NCBI GenBank assembly: GCA_025200525.1 | Contig: CM045767.1 | Coordinates: 6,211,437-6,275,436 of the forward strand | Direction of reading: 5' to 3' | Origin: Camellia lanceoleosa | Taxonomy: Eukaryota > Streptophyta > Magnoliopsida > Ericales > Theaceae | DNA length: 64,000 nucleotides | Shown: positions 11,121 to 22,970 of the stretch, piece after piece | How positions within the stretch are numbered: the first letter of the stretch is position 1 | How the letters are laid out: every line of letters begins with the position of its first letter | Program-made: the position numbers and the translations under genes | The notes under the pieces: generated by a model | What the model was told of the DNA's origin: nothing | The model's input: only the letters and a program-made list of their open reading frames with translations | Databases searched by the model: none

Positions 11121-11804
11121 CTTATGATAATTTTTTTTCTTTTTTTTAATTATGACTAAGAAAATTAAAATTTTATTATTATTTTTTTTAGTTATAAAAT
11201 GCATATGGTGTACACTCTTTGAAAGAAGTGCACCATAGTGTTTCGGTGAAATAACATACATTTGTGCTTAGTCTAGAATGTTTTAAGATTGGAAAAGATT
11301 ATGATGCACACACTTTGTACTATATACATCTTATAATAAAAGAAGAAAATTGTATAATTTCATATTTTCTGAGTCATGACTAAAAAAAAAAGAATAACGT
11401 TATATGCACCAATTAATGCACTAGTTAGTGTACTAATTGATGATGTGACATAATTTAAGAGATTTTTAGTATTTATAATTCGTATTATGAGTGAGGTCAA
11501 TAATAATGTCATAACTAGTGTTGGTATACTAATTAGTACTTGTAGCATCACCCAAAAAAAAATATTATAACCAAACATTACATGAGGCATAATCAAAAAT
11601 CTTATGAGTTATAACTAAAACAATTTCATAACTAAATAAGAAAATAACATAATTAAGAATGCATATAATATATCTATTTCAAGGGATGTGGATAATTTCT
11701 CTTTTAAGATTTTTGTGACACTTTTGATTGTGATTTGATAGTAAAAACTTGTCAAAATTGAGAAAAATTATTGGTTGGTCTTGATGTGTAACATGGCCAT
11801 ATCC
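11121..11804. other. AT-rich spacer, no gene seen
   Basis: Low-complexity A/T-rich DNA between two retrotransposons, with short A and T runs. I see no coding, RNA or repeat signal beyond a small imperfect palindrome around ACTAGTTAGTGTACTAATT near 11421. Confidence 0.6.
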
Positions 11805-11809
11805 CACAC

Positions 11810-14318
11810 TGTCACGACCCATACCCGCCCCTATGGGTTTAGCACCGTAACCGGCCAGTAATCCGAGATTACCGAAGGCCTGCTTAACAGTAGAACAGTA
11901 ATACAGAGTACAGGGGCATGGCGGAAGCCAATACAGTAAATAAACAATGTCCAATGAGCTGTGACAGTCTGTATGCAAAAAGATTTTTCATACATTTATA
12001 CTTTCAGTATAGAACCGTATGCATAACATTTACAAACATTCAGTACAGGGACCTAATCCCTAGTAACATTACGATGAAAGTGCAAGATAAGATGTTATCA
12101 TCCATACAAGACAGATCTGATTTATGCAGTACAATGACAATTGGGTGAGGCTAAGACACCCCACAAGCAGTCTAAGCTTGATTATACTCGGAACCTCGCA
12201 GTGAGGCACAGTGGTTGGCTTGACAAAACTAAAGCTTGCTCGACGCTCCTAGTCAGCCTGGTGCCCGACACCTACATATATATAAGCAAAGTGAGCTAAA
12301 GCCCGATGAATAACATAATGCGTAAAGAGGTTATGAATGAATGTCCTTAAGAATGAAATCAGTTCATTAAACAAGATTTCAAATCTATCAAGATTTCCAA
12401 TCACCATATGTGGTACATCCATTAGCCTATAAACAGAGGTCCAAACGGACGGTCTTCTGAACCAAAGAATGATGGCCATCAACATTCAATAAAGATGGTT
12501 CCACAAGGAACCGACAGAGCTCAGTAATAAAGAATTGCTAAGGATGCCACAATACAGCCTGAATCACAGACATACATTCATTCAGTAAACAATAGTAGTT
12601 CAATAAACAGTTCAGCTTAGTATTCAAAAGATAACCATTTTGAACATATCTTTACACAATTGTTACTCACAGAGTTCTGGGCTACAGTAAGCTAGAGCGT
12701 CTCCTCCAAAGCCAACCCTACACAGTATACAGGATGAACACACACTAAGCTATACAGTTGGAAAGATCAATAACTTAATCCCTAATTTGCCTCGGTGTGT
12801 TCTACATCTATATCCTCATTAAGATGCCTTAAACTAGGCCTAAGAATGCCTAGAATGGAATGAGGATGCAAAGATGTGCACAGAAAACAGTTTCAGAAAT
12901 TTCAGTGAAAACAGAGTCCCGCTCGAGTGCAGGTTTCCCCCGCTCGAGCGTACAGGTAAAAACGTTACCCGCTCGAGCATGATTTCTTCCGCTCGAGCGT
13001 ACTGTAAAAATATATTGGATGCTCGAAATCTCCGCTCGAGCGCACATCACTTCGCCAAGCGGATCAGAAAGGTGTCGAAATCTTGGGAGCTTGATTTCCC
13101 CGAAGCGTCTGACCAAAACTGAAATTCCAGATTTGAGCTCCAAGATCAAAACCAAGTTTCAAAACATCAAATTCGATCCTTTTGGGCTAATTTTCTGGAA
13201 AACACTCTAAAACTCAATGTATAACATGTTTCAAAGATCAATTTGAGAAATCAAGGCCCAAAGGTAGTTCCATTAAACTCATTTTCAAATCAATTCTCAA
13301 GAACATGATGAACATGCAATAACCATGAATTCAATCAATTTGAAGCCTCAAATGCTAGCTCAATTGAGCTCATTTCTTCAAGAACAAGATGAAATCATGG
13401 TCTTTAACATGAATATGAACATGCATGCAAGGATTCTAACTCAATTGAAACCAATTTCATGAACATGATGTTAATTGAATATGCAAGACTTTAAACAATT
13501 TCCCAAGCTTCCAAATCATGCTCTAATGAGCCAAATCTTACAAAAATATGGGGAAATTCATGGACTTGAATATAAACATGAGCATGCATGTAGCAATTAG
13601 CCATGAAAACAACTTCAAATTCCTCAATACAAGCATGCATGCAAGAGATGAGCTTCAATTCAACATTATAAGTCATATCTTGGCTCTAATCTTTAATGAT
13701 CCTCTAAACCATGCAAGAATCAATTGAATTCACAAACAAGAGGGTAGTCACACTACCTTAGGTCTCCAATTACAAGAATAGAAGCACAATATGCAAGAAT
13801 CCCTTCAATCTCTACAAGTCTCTAAGCCAATTTGTGAAGGACTCAAGCTAACTCCTTTCTCTCTCTCTCTAATTCGGTTTAAGCTCTCAAATGAGCTGAT
13901 GAAATGTTGGCTAAATGCACACTAAGGCTTCAATATAAAATATGGAGTGGGCCACTAAGTGGCAAAATGGTAAATAAGGCCGACTCTTGTAATTTACATC
14001 ATTTGATCTAATTTAATCATACTAAATCAATTTTCAGATAATTATACCATAAAATCACATTAATTCTACTGATCATAAAACATCAGTCAATTTCTGGTTC
14101 GGCCGCCGATAAGGCCTTCAATTTGCAGTTTAATGGATAAGACGAGAATAGATAATTTGACAGTCAAACAGATAAATTGTGCATTTAAACGATTCTGATC
14201 AATCAATTGGGCCAGATTCCAAATACCGATTCAAGATGTCAATCAATTCGATTACCAATCATGATCATCCGATTCAACAATAATCAAGATTAATCAAGAA
14301 TGACGAGGGTCAATTCTG
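11810..14318 (-). mobile_element. 3' LTR of the LARD (left copy)
   Basis: This copy matches 18429-20948 over nearly its whole length. By eye most of it is almost identical, but differences are concentrated in patches: 11830-11910, 12910-13110 and the last 110 bases. It contains a cluster of CTCGAG-centred palindromes at 12920-13042. The inner end reads GGGTCAATTCTGA instead of GGGTCGTTACA, so the terminus next to the purine tract has mutated. Confidence 0.88.
12920..13042. repeat. Cluster of CGCTCGAGCG palindromes in the left LTR
   Basis: GCTCGAG-centred sites start at 12921, 12941, 12971, 12991 and 13034, roughly every 20-43 bases. Two or three are complete CGCTCGAGCG palindromes. The cluster lies in the downstream half of the LTR in element orientation. 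The equivalent stretch of the right LTR (19545-19690) keeps only two intact sites. Confidence 0.75.
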
Positions 14319-17300
14319 ACCTCCCTCCTTATAAAGAGTTTGGTCCTCCAAACTCGAAGTAACATACGACAATAGAGATGATACCTAACATAAAGGTAAT
14401 TTTCACTCTATAACAGGAGCATAATCATATTCATAAACTGGTTCATGGCCCAATCTCAATCTTAACAATGCACAAAAACGGAATCAGTTATCACGTATAA
14501 GGATTGGGGCTCATATTAAAACCGAATCTTATGCACAGCCAGATTTCAGTCAAGGACAGATTCAGATACATGTTCATTTTCATATTCTTGTCTACAAAGA
14601 TAATGAGATGCACAATTCTTGCTTATGTATAAAAGGTGCATTCATTAGCATCTTCGCAAGCAGTAATGATACAATACGTAATGTGCACAAAGATGTGACG
14701 GATATACGTTCTATAAAGGAATCCCGAATCCGCAATGTAATAGAACAAGATGTAAGCCGAGCCCCCATGACGAGGCCTCCCAGACGTAATAGCAGCAGAC
14801 AGATATCGCCCATAAAGGAACCTCCGATACCGGGCAGCTAACACATATTACATAATACCAAAAGTCATGATTTACTTATCATAGATGGAACAGTCATTCA
14901 ATATACAACATATAGCATTTCAGAAACACAACTTATTTCGTGACACGGAACATGAATATAGTTGCACAGTAGTATATAGAACAGTAGTAGTAGCAGTATC
15001 GGTACAGTGACAATACAGTAACAGTAATGGTAACAATATAGTAGTATTCACACTACTCATATCAAGTACTTATCGGGGTTATAGATTTACACTGGTCTTA
15101 GTTTCATAAGTAATTTTCCCCGTTAAGTTACAGAGATTCGTTCCATTCAATTTCGAGTCTTTCATTCAGTCTTTGTTCAATTCGGTTCTCAGTTCAATAA
15201 TCCATCACAGTCAGTCCAGTTCATTCGGGAGTCATTGGAGACATTAGGCGATTTTGTACATTACTCTCATAGCAGTAGACAGAGTTCTGAAGTAGGCATT
15301 CATTTACTACTCATCAGTTCCAGTCTCCACAGATTCGGTCATATACGCACATCAATACAGCGTTACATACACATACTTCCAGACAGTCAGAGCTTATGAT
15401 TAAAACCAGTCTGTTGTCAACAGATCCCGTCAGTTCTGAAGTACAGTAATCACCAAAACAATCATTTCCCAGTCAAACAAGTTCATAGTCACAACGGTAA
15501 TACCGGGTAATTAATCATATGGCATGTACCCAGTTTTTCCCATATTGTAAGCAAATCAGATAATAACTCTCATAAGAGTTTCCCCCCCAGGTCAATTCAA
15601 TGAAGGTTCGACCAGGTCATGTCAGATGCAAGTTCTGCCTAATCATTTCAAGTAAAAGTTCAAAGCACAAGCCTCTAACAAGAATTCTATCAGTTACACA
15701 AAAAGGGTTTCATCAACCCATGGTTTTATCAGATCAGGTAACAGTTCAGACCAAAGTTCCATTCTTATCATTTCCAGATCAGTTAACATTGGTTCATACT
15801 CCGGTCATTTCGGTACATAGTCAGTAGTTTCACAATTAGTCTGAGTTCATCAATTGTCAAACTTACATCAGAGTCCGGTACCATTTCAATTCATATCAAA
15901 GCAGTACAGGTCATATACAATGTGTTCCTCCCAACAAGTTTACAGGCAAATACACAGGCATGCAATTATTCATATCGAGAGGTAAACATCACAGTCAATA
16001 TAGCAATTTTCCAAATCAATCTTTCATAAAGGCATATGGTATACAGTAATACATCACCCAAGGTTCTCAGTGACACATAATGGTGAGTTGCCCTACAAGG
16101 GTTCTAGATCAGTCATACAGTCACTAAAACATAGGCTCGCAAGCCTAATCAAACAGTCATGTCAATTCTTCCACAATCACGATTCACAGTCAAGAGTTTT
16201 CATTTGGGGTCTTTATTCAGTCACACAATCCCGGAGTCATAATCCCAATGGTTAAATCATCAACAAATAACATAACAATCATTCCGAGCAAAGGTATCGT
16301 CATGTATGTGTATGTTCGGAGTTTACTAACATTTCCAATACGAATACACGAGTTTGATGTACAATACCAGATAGTTTTTTTTTTCCAGATACAATAGTTG
16401 AGGTAACCAGTCATATGTCTATTCAGTCTAATAACATCCTTAAGCAAAGGTAAGCAGATATGTACGTAAGTCTAAGCAATCTTCATAATATAGGTAGACG
16501 TTAACATAAGGTTTTACAGTGTTGTACATATAGTTCGCATCAACAGTAGATTTCAAGAGATTAATTATTCACAGTCCATTCTTCTCAGTCTTAACAGTAT
16601 TACAAGCATGGGAACATATATACAGGTATGAGTTCAAAATCAGTTTTCATGTAGGCATTCGTTCACAATTTCATAAACAGAAGTTCATCTTTTCAAATCA
16701 ATATGAGTTCTCAATTTCAGTAGTCCCACGCACAAACAGTTCACGTGTATAATTCGAGTTCAAGGGTCCGTTCATTCAATAATGTCCGTCAATACGTAAC
16801 AGTTCAGTACAAATCATAGTCGTACAAATTTCTCGAATTACAGTCAATCATAAGGTATTCTCATGTTCAACAGTTCTAGTACAGTTCAAAAGGTCACATT
16901 TAACAGTTCACAAGTTCTAACAGTTCTCAGTGTATGGTTCATAATTCCAGTAGTTCAATTAGCGCAGTCAATATGTTCACAGTCTATACCAAATTACGGA
17001 ATATACAATTCCCCACACAAACGTTCGTATAAGCAATTTCATCTGTTTCAAGTCATACCTACGTCAGTCTTTCCAGTATTCTGAGCATTTGTGGGCAAGA
17101 CTTGGGCAAATATCCCTCCTGTCCATGCCTAGAATAAGTTTTAGATAGGCGGCGGCGACGCCCCAATATTATTTCCCACATTCTCTACAGATAGGTATAT
17201 CATTGTTCACATTGCTTCTTCAACCTTCATTGGTCAAGGCTACGGAGGTCATTGATCTACCGGTCACTTTCACTTTCTGTTTCATTTTTTTTTTTTTCTG

Positions 17301-18413
17301 ATTCAGTTAACGATGTTGATTTGGATATTTCAATGCTGCTATGTTGCCTCAGGCATTCATGCACATCTACATGCTCTGACGGTTCAAAAACGTCGATTCA
17401 GTCAAACATATCTAGGTCACGCCCACCCTCAGTTCTTTCTAGTCTTTACAGTCAATGTCTATCATGTGGGGTGCCATCAAACTAGCTAGGTAAATTTTAC
17501 CTCATATTCGAGCACAGTCTTATTACCTTTCAAGTTGTTCAAACTCAGGTACTTTCCTATCTCGGATGCATTGGGGAAAGCATTTTTCGAAGGAAACTTC
17601 ACGTATTTTCTCAGTTTCTAAACCCAAGTCTCAGTTTTTAGTGGTTCGGTACTTCCCAGAAATTTCGGTGGTTTCAGTTTGTTGGGTTTCTGTATTAGTG
17701 TCATCAGTTCATTTTCAGTTGGTTCAGGCACGTATGTCTGCCTTTATTCTCTCAGATTTTCGATTAAGGCCTCAATCATTCATTCTAGCCTGTTAATCCT
17801 CAGATTAGAAGTTTCAGTTCGTTCATAATCCTCGCCCTTGTTGTTGTTATTTCAGATTCTCAGTTAACCTATTCATTCCCCAGGAATTTACCAAGAATTT
17901 CCGACTCGAAGCAACGCTGGCCAACGTGATTCCAATCGGACTTTCAAGGTCATTCAACAAAGGCATGAGACTCTACGGTTTAATATTCCACAAATTAGGT
18001 TCCCACATGTTTCTTTGATCAACACAGGGAAGTTCTCACTGATTTTACATTTTATTCCATATCAGACGTGTGTATACTTTCATTTCAGTTCAGGTATGGT
18101 CACATGACCCTTTACTTTCACACGTTCACTTTCTTCTAGATTTCCACAGTCGGTAGTAACATTAACATTACATGTTATTTCATTTAACTTCTTTAAGTAC
18201 GCATATAGGTTTCGTTTCGTTTCACTATAAGCAGTGGTAGCAATTATAAACATAAACAGTTGCATACTTAAACAGTTTAACATACTGGCATATAATCAGT
18301 CATGTCATAACCACACACTCTTTTTATGCTCATGTAGTGCCCTAACTTCTTTTCTAGGACATTCTATAGCTCATTTGGACACGTGTGTGCGGTATAACTC
18401 GTGGTTAAGTATC
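14319..18413 (-). other. Internal region of the LARD, non-coding
   Basis: No ORF here resembles gag, protease, reverse transcriptase, RNase H or integrase on either strand, and the longest frames are under 80 codons. The plus strand is strikingly rich in CAGT/ACAG words (for example 14970-15500 and 16560-17000), which read ACTG/CTGT in element sense. Notable local features are GAGTTTGGTCCTCCAAACTC at 14337-14356 beside the 3' LTR, a C run near 15583, and a T run near 17285. I do not recognise a host gene in it. Confidence 0.7.
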
Positions 18414-18425
18414 GCTCTGATACCA
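18414..18425 (-). other. Primer-binding site of the LARD
   Basis: On the minus strand this reads TGGTATCAGAGC, complementary to the 3' end of plant initiator tRNA-Met. It starts three bases (GAG) after the end of the 5' LTR. The element at 60581 has the same site and the same three-base gap. Confidence 0.92.
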
Positions 18426-18428
18426 CTC

Positions 18429-20948
18429 TGTCACGACCCATACCCGCCCCTATGAGTTTAGCATCAGGACCGCCAAGAATCCGAGATTACCAAGGCCCGC
18501 TAACAAAGATGAACACGAATACTGAGTATGTGGGCATGGCGGAAGCCAATACAGTAAATAAACAATGTCCAATGAGCTGTGACAGTCTGTATGCAAAAAG
18601 ATTTTTCATACATTTATACTTTCAGTACAGAACCGTATGCATAACATTTACAAACATTCAGTACAGGGACCTAATCCTTAGTAACATTACAAAGAATCTG
18701 CAATAAGATGTTATCATCCATACAAGATGATACAATATGCAGTACAATGACAGTTGGGTGAGGCTAAGACACCCCACAAGCAGTCTAAGCTTGATTATAC
18801 TCGGAACCTCGCAGTGAGGCACAGTGGTTGGCTTGACAAAACTAAAGCTTGCCTGACGCTCCTAGCTGCAGTCTGGTGCCTGGACACCTACATATATATA
18901 TATAAGCAGTGAGCTAAAGCCCAGTGAATAACATAATGCGTAAAGAGGTTATGAATGAATGTCCTTACAGTAATGAAATCGTTCATTAAACAAGATTTCA
19001 CCAATCAAGATTTCAAATAATCACCATATGTGGTACATCCATTAGCCTATAAACAAGAGGGTCCAACGGACCGGGTCTTAACAGACTCCAACAAGAATGA
19101 TGGCCATCAACAATAAATGATGGTTCCACAAGGAACCGACAGAGCTCTGAATAACGATGCAAGAATTGCTAAGGATGCCACAATACAGTTTAGAATACAG
19201 GACATACATTCATTCAGTAAACAATAGCAGTTCAATAAACAGTTCAGCTTAGTATTCAAAAGATAACCATTTTGAACATATCTTTACACAATTGTTACTC
19301 ACAGAGTTCTGGGCTACAGTAAGCTAGAGCGTCTCCTCCAAAGCCAACCCTACAAAGTATACAGGATGAACACACACTAAGCTATACAGTTGGAAAGATC
19401 AATAACTTAATCCCTAATTTGCCTCGGTGTGTTCTACATCTATATCCTCATTAAGATGCCTTAAACTAGGCCTAAGAATGCCTAGAATGGAATGAGGATG
19501 CAAAGATGTGCACAGAAAACAGTTTTAGAAATTTCAGTGAAAAGCAGTCATTTCGGCGCGAGTTTCCCCATTTCGGCGTCTGATAAACGTTCCTTCGGCG
19601 TAATTTCTTCCGCTCGAGCGTACTGTAAAAATATATTGGATGCTCGAAATCTCTGCTCCAGTGCGCATCACTCCGCTCGAGCGATCAGAAGCAGTCGGCA
19701 TCTTGGGAGCTCGATTTCGCCGATGCACTTCGCTGAAGTCTGACCAAAATCTGGAAATTCCAGATTTGAGCTCCAAGATCAAAACCAAGTTTCAAAACAT
19801 CAAATTCGATCCTTTTGGGCTAATTTTCTGGAAAACACTTTAAAACTCAATGTATAACATGTTTCAAAGATCAATTTGAGAAATCAAGGCCCAAAGGTAG
19901 TTCCATTAAACTCATTTTCAAATCAATTCTCAAGAACATGATGAACATGCAATAACCATGAATTCAATCAATTTGAAGCCTCAAATGCTAGCTCAATTGA
20001 GCTCATTTCTTCAAGAACAAGATGAAATCATGGTCTTTAACATGAATATGAACATGCATGCAAGGATTCTAACTCAATTGAAACCAATTTCATGAACATG
20101 ATGTTAATTGAACATGCAAGACTTTAAACAATTTCCCAAGCTTCCAAATCATGCTCTAATGAGCCAAATCTTACAAAAATATAGGGAAATTCATGGACTT
20201 GAATATAAACATGAGCATGCATGTAACAATTAGCCATGAAAACAACTTCAAATTCCTCAATACAAGCATGCATGCAAGAGATGAGCTTCAATTCAACATT
20301 ATAAGCCATATCTTGGCTCTAATCTTTAATGATCCTCTAAACCATGCAAGAATCAATTGAATTCACAAACAAGAGGGTAGTCACACTACCTTAGGTCTCC
20401 AATTACAAGAATAGAAGCACAATATGCAAGAATCCCTTCAATCTCTACAAGTCTCTAAGCCAATTTGTGAAGGACTCAAGCTAACTCCTTTCTCTCTCTC
20501 TCTAATTCGGTTTAAGCTCTCAAATGAGCTGATGAAATGTTGGCTAAATGCACACTAAGGCTTCAATATAAAATATGAAGTGGGCCACTAAGTGGCAAAA
20601 TGGTAAATAAGGCCGACTCTTGTAATTTACATCATTTGATCTAATTTAATCATACTAAATCAATTTTCAGATAATTATACTATAAAATCACATTAATTCT
20701 ACTGATCATAAAACATCAGTCAATTTCTGGTTCGGCCGCCGATAAGGCCTTCAATTTACAGTTTAATGCATAAGACGAGAACAGATAATTTAACAATCAA
20801 ACAGATAAATTGTGCATTTAAACGATTCTGATCAATCAATTGATTTGATTCCATCAATCGATTCAAGATGTCAATCAATTCGATTACCAATCATGATCGA
20901 TCTCGATTCAAGATGTCGATTTAATCAAGAACAACGAGGGTCGTTACA
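18429..20948 (-). mobile_element. 5' LTR of the LARD (right copy)
   Basis: This 2520-bp copy of the LTR ends GGGTCGTTACA at 20948, immediately before the CACAC duplication. In element sense it therefore starts TGTAACGACCC. A TATA-like stretch (minus-strand reading of about 20569-20580) is followed by a pyrimidine/purine simple run (CT repeats at 20490-20502), as expected for the promoter/leader zone. The palindrome cluster seen in the other LTR is mostly altered here. Confidence 0.88.
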
Positions 20949-20953
20949 CACAC

Positions 20954-21799
20954 CAATCACAATTCGTCATACTCTCTCATGTCCTCTAATAACTCAATAC
21001 AAATTTATGAATCTCATCATTTTTATCAATCATAATATCATTAAGACACCACAGGATGGTGTCTGAAAATCAACCAATAACTTCTCCAAAATTAAAGTGT
21101 CCCAATCATTTTTCTAGCTTAAAAATGGCATAATTGAATTGAAAACCTAAATAAATGTAGTGATTACTTAAGAATATTAGAGCATCATATGCTATTATTT
21201 ATATGATATCTTAAATCAATTATGTAGTGAATATTTTATAATGACTCGTTTTTATTTTAGATAATTATGAGACAAAAGATATCTTACTGACAATAAATAA
21301 TACATAAACAATATCATAAGAGTAATATTTTAGAAGTATCTAATATTTTCACATGTGGTAATGCACTAGCAATTAAGGGTTTTTTTTTTTTTTTTTTTTT
21401 TTGAGAAGATGGCTAAAAATTAAATTTTGACTTTTAATATATTTTAAGTCATATTATCTCTTTAATTTTTTTACATGTTGTTTTAAAAAAATAAAAAATA
21501 AATTTTTAACCAACTTTCTAAAATAAGCAAGCATTGTGTCTCATCAATGTGTAATCCGTAATTGCTGAAATGTAAATAGTAATGTTTAGGAACATACAAG
21601 AATGATTGATCTCGCTGTTTTGTTTATTGATTGTGTCTTATTTTGTGAAATCTTTTCTATACATCTAAATTTATTCAAATATATTTTTTTGTGGAGAGGA
21701 CATGATCAACAATATCAGACCTCTTACAAAATACAAAATATAGACTGTGGAAATGTGGATCATAAAAGGTAAAATTAAAATGCAAAATATAGACTATAC
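20954..21799. other. AT-rich spacer with possible MITE remnant
   Basis: No gene is visible. A 25-base T run sits at 21379-21402. The stretch 21400-21530 (TGGCTAAAAATTAAATTTTGACTTTT ... CCAACTTTCTAAAATAAGC, shown here only in part) resembles decayed copies of the MITE type at 39583 and 40840. Confidence 0.4.
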
Positions 21800-22970
21800 G
21801 GACGCGGGGTCCCTGTGGTGGGTAATCTCCTGCTGTGCTTGCTGTGCCTAAAACGGCACTGTTTAGTCTTCTTCTTTTTTTTTTTTCATTTTTTGACTTT
21901 ATTTTTTGGCATGATAAATTACACTTTACCTAAACCTTAAACCCTAAAATAAAAATAAATAAATTTTAAGAATTAAACCCCAAACCCTAAACCTTAAAAT
22001 AAAAAAAATAAAAAAAAAATTATCCCTAAACCCTAAAATAAAAATAATAAATTTTAAGAATTAAACCCTAAATCCTCCTAAACCCTAAACAATAAAATTA
22101 AAATAAAAAAATTTAAGAATTAAACCCTAAACCCTAAATCCTAAACCATAAAATAAAATAAAAAAATTTAAGAATTAAACCCTAAACCCTAAATCCTTAA
22201 ACAATAATAATAAATTTTATCCCTAAACCCTAAAATAAAATAAAAAAATTTAAGAATTAAACCCTAAATCCTAAACCTTAAAATTAAAAAAATAAATTTT
22301 ATCCCTACACCCTAAAATACAAATAAATAAATTTTAAGAACTAAATCCTAAACTCTAAAACTTAAAATAAAATAAAATAAAATTTAACAAACAAAGTAAA
22401 AAAGTGACCAACTTAAAAAAGAAGAAAGGGCATTTGGTTTGTCACTTTTTTACTTCAATTCTTAAATTTTATTTTTTTTGTTTTAGGGTTTAGAGTTTAA
22501 GGTTTAGTTCTTAATTTTTTTTTTAATTTTAGGGATTAGGGATAAAATTTATTTTTTTTATTTTAGGGTTTAAGATTTAGGGTTTAATTTTTTTTATTTT
22601 TTTTTTAGGGTTTAGGGATAAATTTTTATTTTTATTTTTTAGGGTATTTTTTATTTTAGGGTTTAGGATTTAGAGTTTAGGGTTTAATTCCTAAATTTTT
22701 TTATTTTTATTTTATGGTTTAGGGTTTAAGATTTAGGGCTTAATTCTTAAATTTTATTTTTTTTATTTTAGAGTTTAGGGTTTGGGGTTTAATTCTTAAA
22801 ATTTATTTATTTTTATTTTAGGGTTTAAGGTTTAGAGCAAAGTGTAATTTAACATGCCAAAAAATAAAGTCAAAACATGAAAAAAAAAAAAAAAAAAAAA
22901 AGAATATTAAACGGTGTCGTTTTAGGCACAGGCACGGTAGGGGATTACCCACCTCAGGGACCCCACGTCC
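21800..22970. mobile_element. Foldback element built from telomere-like repeats
   Basis: The ends are long inverted repeats. The left starts GGACGCGGGGTCCCTG at 21800, and the right ends with the matching CAGGGACCCCACGTCC at 22970. The arms (about 21800-22410 and 22425-22970) are inverted over more than 500 bp and meet at a short centre near 22416. Both arms are filled with 55-65-bp units of AAACCCTAAA, the plant telomere motif, joined to A/T-rich spacers such as AATTTTAAGAATTAAACC. Possible 9-bp flanking duplications (AGACTATAC left, AAAATATAC right) agree at seven positions. That would suit a Mutator-like MITE, but the class is uncertain. No coding potential. Confidence 0.75.

Larger units (their letters stand above)
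11810..20948 (-). mobile_element. LARD-like non-autonomous LTR retrotransposon (minus strand)
   Basis: Two long direct repeats, 11810-14318 and 18429-20948, enclose 4.1 kb without coding capacity. The element reads right to left: its 5' LTR is the right one, and a primer-binding site complementary to initiator tRNA-Met follows 3 bases inside (18414-18425). Its 3' LTR is the left one, preceded by a purine-rich tract (about 14320-14335). The outer ends are TGTCACGACCC and GGGTCGTTACA. A perfect 5-bp duplication CACAC flanks it (11805-11809 and 20949-20953). With LTRs of 2.5 kb and no gag or pol, it fits the class called large retrotransposon derivatives. LTR end and 3' UTR motifs tie it to the gag-only element at 60581. 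Confidence 0.9.

Noticed and set aside
14592..14844. Overlapping 73-77-codon ORFs on both strands in the LARD interior
   Set aside because: I looked for gag or pol relics, but the frames overlap on opposite strands and show no family motif.
21960..22850. True interstitial telomere
   Set aside because: The CCCTAAA motifs are degenerate, spaced by A/T-rich DNA and arranged as two inverted arms with shared caps, which fits a foldback element better than a fused chromosome end.
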